Assembly: GCF_003725795.1 (NCBI RefSeq)
Contig: NZ_RBEE01000043.1
Location: 186,001-250,000 of the forward strand
Source of the DNA: Pedobacter jejuensis
GTDB taxonomy: Bacteria > Bacteroidota > Bacteroidia > Sphingobacteriales > Sphingobacteriaceae
Reading direction: 5' to 3'
Length of the DNA: 64,000 bases
Below the pieces are notes generated by a model. The model was not told where the DNA came from, did no database searches, and was given only the letters and a program-made list of their open reading frames with translations. The position numbers and the translations under genes are program-made. Positions 63,236 through 64,000 of the stretch are shown here, piece by piece. Each line of letters starts with the position of its first letter. Position 1 is the first letter of the stretch.

Positions 63236-64000
63236 CTAACTTACTTTTTGCAAAGTAAATGCAAAGGTTGTCCCAATTCCAGGTGTGCTTCTAACTGAAA
63301 TGGTTTGCTCATGTGCTTCTAAAATGTGTTTAACAATCGCTAAACCCAAGCCCGTACCACCAACTTCCCTTGCTCTGTGAGTATCAATGCGGTAAAAACG
63401 CTCAAATAATCTCGAAAGATGTTTCTCTTCAATGCCTATCCCATTATCCGTAACCTCAATTAAAAACTGATCATGCAATTCAAAAATCTTGATTGCTGTT
63501 TCACCATTTTCAATACCGTATTTAATGCTATTTACCATAAGGTTAATCAAAACCTGGCGGATTTTCTCCCTATCGGCATTAACCATCGTTACAGCAGTGT
63601 ATTTATCCTTAAAAAACAGATTTATATTTTTCCTTTTGGCCTTATCTTCCAAATTCTCCATCACATCTTTCGCAAGCTGTACAAAATCAAATTTTTGGTA
63701 GTTAATCGGCGATTCTCCGGTTTCAAGTTTAGCGATGGCATCTAAGTCATTAATTAGGTAACTTAAACGCTCCACATTATTTTCAGCTTTTTTTAAAAAT
63801 TTCGTTGCCATTTCCGGGTCATCTATCAGGCAATCTTGTAAGGTTTCAATATAGCCTTGAATGGCAAAAAGAGGAGTTTTGAATTCATGCGATACATTCG
63901 AGAGGAATTCCCGGCGAAATTGTTCCTGCTTTTTCAGTAAATCAATTTCCTTTTTCTTAGCTCCTGCCCACTCTTTAACCTCGTGTTCAACATCATTTAT
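63236..64000 (-). CDS. phoR: PhoR-like sensor histidine kinase, 5' end outside window
   Basis: The frame is open to base 64000, so the N-terminus is missing; a Met at 63811 is internal. In order from the edge: a coiled linker (EVKEWAGAKKKEIDLLKKQE), HisKA with SNVSHEFKTPLFAIQGY, and a HATPase domain with LMVNSIKYG, VTDNGIGIE, FERFYRIDTHR and GGTGLGLAIV. HEFKTPL and FYRIDTHR fit PhoR-type kinases. Its place beside DUF47-pit supports phosphate sensing. The response regulator should lie beyond the window. Confidence 0.8.
   Translation of the reverse strand: MNDVEHEVKEWAGAKKKEIDLLKKQEQFRREFLSNVSHEFKTPLFAIQGYIETLQDCLIDDPEMATKFLKKAENNVERLSYLINDLDAIAKLETGESPINYQKFDFVQLAKDVMENLEDKAKRKNINLFFKDKYTAVTMVNADREKIRQVLINLMVNSIKYGIENGETAIKIFELHDQFLIEVTDNGIGIEEKHLSRLFERFYRIDTHRAREVGGTGLGLAIVKHILEAHEQTISVRSTPGIGTTFAFTLQKVS

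Overview
The window looks like chromosomal DNA of a Bacteroidota bacterium close to Pedobacter (Sphingobacteriaceae). This is inferred from the low G+C, many lipoproteins and SPI/SPII secretory proteins, promoter-like TTG-N20-22-TAnnTTTG sites, DUF families typical of the phylum, and several kinds of intergenic palindromic repeat. I saw no rRNA, tRNA, CRISPR array, prophage or intact insertion sequence. Most genes are ordinary chromosomal ones; the accessory signal lies in the intergenic repeats and in a lipoprotein/MORN gene cluster.

Layout. 1-5.2 kb (+): two tandem AsmA-like membrane-anchored paralogues (the first cut by the window edge), then a LemA/DUF3137 pair. 5.2-12.1 kb (-): a signalling block with a REC-histidine kinase, a 1192-aa CHASE3-HAMP-GAF-HK-REC-REC-REC hybrid kinase, a single-domain receiver, CheR, a CheB catalytic domain and another receiver, with no chemoreceptor, CheA or CheW. 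12.2-17.9 kb: YpfJ-like zinc peptidase, gltX, then an overlapping kinase/DinB/MenI-like thioesterase trio and an alpha/beta hydrolase. 18-24.5 kb: Gdx/SugE-like SMR exporter, ECF sigma factor with membrane partner, cold-shock protein, a lipoprotein, a phosphodiester glycosidase and a frameshifted double aspartyl protease-PDZ gene. 24.5-28.6 kb: PBP4-like carboxypeptidase, esterase, AONS-like PLP enzyme, DUF2911. 28.9-33.5 kb: a complete TetR-TolC-EmrA-EmrB efflux operon with a visible operator over its promoter. 34-45 kb: ppc, beta-CASP metallo-hydrolase, proBA, peroxiredoxin-thioredoxin-DUF6952, DJ-1/PfpI protein, Crp-type regulator. 45.3-52.2 kb (-): a run of secreted or lipoprotein genes including two MORN-repeat proteins, with an IS21-like scar. 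52.2-64 kb: yifB/comM, ffh, TolB-like propeller, DUF4197, a second sigma/anti-sigma pair whose anti-sigma protein carries carboxypeptidase-regulatory and TonB-like domains, and a phosphate block (DUF47-PiT, then a PhoR-like kinase cut by the window edge).

The best candidates for something undescribed are: (1) a dispersed, structured, bipartite intergenic repeat family found at six places in 64 kb, in tandem and inverted arrangements; (2) a Pho-box-like direct repeat placed against the promoter of the DUF47-PiT operon; (3) the secreted MORN/lipoprotein cluster; (4) the anti-sigma/TonB-like fusion. All functional calls were made by eye from motifs, without database searches.
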